DNA of 7,193 nt from an uncultured Bacteroidota bacterium (GTDB taxonomy: Bacteria; Bacteroidota; Bacteroidia; Chitinophagales; Chitinophagaceae), in the NCBI GenBank assembly GCA_903933995.1, contig CAIZMD010000401.1:1-7193 (forward strand), given 5' to 3'. How positions within the stretch are numbered: the first letter of the stretch is position 1; every line of letters begins with the position of its first letter. Below are positions 6,074-7,193 of this stretch, in pieces. Position numbers and translations under genes: made by a program. Under the pieces are notes generated by a model that did not search any database, had not been told where the DNA came from, and worked only from the letters and a program-made list of their open reading frames with translations.

Positions 6074-7193
6074 ATGGCTGAAGCGATATTAATGCCCAGG
6101 TTAAGTGATACCATGACGGAGGGCGTCATTGCCGCCTGGCACAAGCAGGTGGGTGATACAGTAAAAAAAGGCGATTTATTAGCTGAAATAGAAACAGACA
6201 AAGCCACTATGGAGCTGGAAAGCTACCAAGAAGGCGTTCTGTTGCATATAGGAACTGCCAAGGGTGGTAAACTACAAGTGAATGACTTGTTGGCCATTTT
6301 AGGACAGGCTGGAGAAGATGTATCTGCCTTGGTTGCACAACATAGTGGTGGCGCTGCTGCTCCTGCTGCTGCACCCACAGTAGAAGCTGCACCTGCACCC
6401 GCTGCTACACCAGCCCCAACTGCCGCCCCTGCTGCTGCACTTGATTTAACCAATATGGAAGAAGTGGTATTGATGCCAAGATTGAGCGATACCATGACTG
6501 AAGGCGTGATAGCTGGCTGGCAAAAACAAGTTGGAGATACCGTGAAGAAAGGAGAAGTGTTGGCCGATATTGAGACCGACAAAGCCACCATGGAACTGGA
6601 AAGTTACAAGGATGGTATTTTGTTGTACCAAGGTGCCAAAGCTGGTGAAAAGATTTTGGTGAATGACCTGCTTTGCATCATTGGCAAAGAAGGAATGGAT
6701 ATAGCTTCTATTGTTGCTGCTGCAAAAGCTGGTGGATCTGCTCCTGCTGCTACACCTGCCGCAGCTCCGGCTCCTGCCGCTCCTGTAGCTGCTGCGCCTG
6801 CTGCAAGTCCAGCTCCTGTTGCCGCTGCACCAGCTGTGGTAAATGAGGGTAGAATTTTTGCATCGCCATTGGCTAAAAAAATAGCTTCTGAAAAAGGCAT
6901 TGATTTAAAATTTGTAAAAGGTACTGGCGATAACGGAAGGATTACCAAATCTGATATTGACGCCTATACGCCTGCTGCAGCACCTGCTGTTTCAGCACCA
7001 GTAGCTACTGCAAGTGCTGCTGCACCAGTTGCTTCAGTTCCGGCTGGAGTGGTAAGCTTTGAAGACGTGCCTGTTTCTCAAATGCGCAAAGTAATTGCTC
7101 GCAGATTGGGAGAAAGCTTGTTTACAGCACCGCATTTCTACTTAACCATGAGCATTGATATGGATGCTGCTGTTGCAGCCCGTGCCAAAATCA
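6074..7193 (+). CDS. pdhC: Dihydrolipoamide acetyltransferase, E2 of pyruvate dehydrogenase complex (partial, C-terminus cut)
   Basis: E2 forms the core of the complex and moves the acetyl group from lipoate to CoA. The frame opens at ATG 6074 and runs 373 codons to the edge. Order of parts: lipoyl domain 1 (about 3-88, lipoyl lysine K43 in ETDKATME), Ala/Pro linker (94-127), lipoyl domain 2 (about 129-215, K170 in the same motif), long Ala/Pro linker (215-255), peripheral subunit-binding domain for E1/E3 (260-298, ASPLAKKIA and GTGDNGRITKSDI), a third linker (299-328), and the start of the catalytic acetyltransferase domain (from FEDVPVSQMRKVIARRL at 329). The HxxxDG active-site motif would lie beyond the edge; a full protein of about 540-550 residues is expected. 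The two lipoyl domains and the MPRLSDTMTEG start favour the pyruvate complex over 2-oxoglutarate or branched-chain E2, but the catalytic domain is needed to be sure. It follows the isocitrate dehydrogenase gene by 70 bp on the same strand; cotranscription is possible. Confidence 0.93.
   Translation, partial: MAEAILMPRLSDTMTEGVIAAWHKQVGDTVKKGDLLAEIETDKATMELESYQEGVLLHIGTAKGGKLQVNDLLAILGQAGEDVSALVAQHSGGAAAPAAAPTVEAAPAPAATPAPTAAPAAALDLTNMEEVVLMPRLSDTMTEGVIAGWQKQVGDTVKKGEVLADIETDKATMELESYKDGILLYQGAKAGEKILVNDLLCIIGKEGMDIASIVAAAKAGGSAPAATPAAAPAPAAPVAAAPAASPAPVAAAPAVVNEGRIFASPLAKKIASEKGIDLKFVKGTGDNGRITKSDIDAYTPAAAPAVSAPVATASAAAPVASVPAGVVSFEDVPVSQMRKVIARRLGESLFTAPHFYLTMSIDMDAAVAARAKI
6086..6715 (+). 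repeat. Tandem duplication of the lipoyl domain inside the E2 gene
   Basis: Codons 5-87 (6086-6334) and 132-214 (6467-6715) encode two copies of the same 83-residue unit. By my count 57 of 83 residues are identical without gaps, including MPRLSDTMTEGVIA, KQVGDTVKKG and IETDKATMELESY. In the invariant segments the DNA still differs at many third codon positions, so the duplication is not recent. The copies are separated by an Ala/Pro-rich linker. Confidence 0.9.

Noticed and set aside
6207..6948. Three open minus-strand frames rich in Ala, Gly, Ser or Gln opposite the E2 gene
   Set aside because: They mirror the repetitive Ala/Pro codons and lipoyl domains of a well-supported gene on the other strand and show no domain of their own.
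6340..7030. Repeated gctgct/cctgct-like tracts resembling a DNA repeat array
   Set aside because: They are Ala and Pro codons of the flexible linkers between E2 domains, irregular in spacing and without constant repeat units.
1..7193. tRNA, rRNA, riboswitch, CRISPR, insertion sequence or phage signals
   Set aside because: None was seen; the non-coding gaps are 99, 55, 182 and 70 bp and hold only the short sites listed.

Overview
This window looks like a piece of a Bacteroidota chromosome, most likely from the Chitinophagaceae or a close family (family level is inference). The pointers are a GldB-type lipoprotein gene, a Thermus-type long isocitrate dehydrogenase, AT-rich coding sequence, no Shine-Dalgarno sequences in front of the genes, and a good match to the Bacteroidota promoter -7 box (TAnnTTTG) in front of the isocitrate dehydrogenase gene. 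It reads as ordinary housekeeping chromosome: no mobile element, CRISPR array, RNA gene or phage gene was seen.

Layout. Positions 1-1135 (minus strand) hold the first 378 codons of a glutamine-dependent NAD+ synthetase (nadE), cut by the left edge. A 99-bp divergent gap separates it from gldB (1235-2236, plus), a lipoprotein first known from gliding motility. After 55 bp comes a 563-codon gene for a secreted protein of unknown function (2292-3983, plus), probably cotranscribed with gldB. It meets apaG (3980-4366, minus) tail to tail, with the two stop codons sharing bases. A 182-bp divergent gap with a promoter and a 16-bp near-palindrome leads to a 484-residue isocitrate dehydrogenase (4549-6003, plus). 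Seventy bases later the E2 subunit of a pyruvate dehydrogenase-type complex begins (6074, plus) and runs off the right edge after 373 codons.

How the genes relate. The right half is central carbon metabolism: E2 makes acetyl-CoA and isocitrate dehydrogenase oxidises isocitrate in the TCA cycle. NadE makes the NAD+ that such dehydrogenases consume, though it sits elsewhere in the window and is not in the same transcription unit. GldB and its unknown neighbour are both envelope proteins.

The observation most worth checking is that the isocitrate dehydrogenase has Asp-Ile (D269-I270) where NADP-dependent relatives have Lys-Tyr. This predicts NAD+ use, although its closest characterised long-form relative, from Thermus, is NADP-dependent. 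Other leads are the operator-like palindrome in front of that gene, the unknown secreted protein next to gldB, and the absence of gldC immediately after gldB. I did not find a convincing new multi-gene system.
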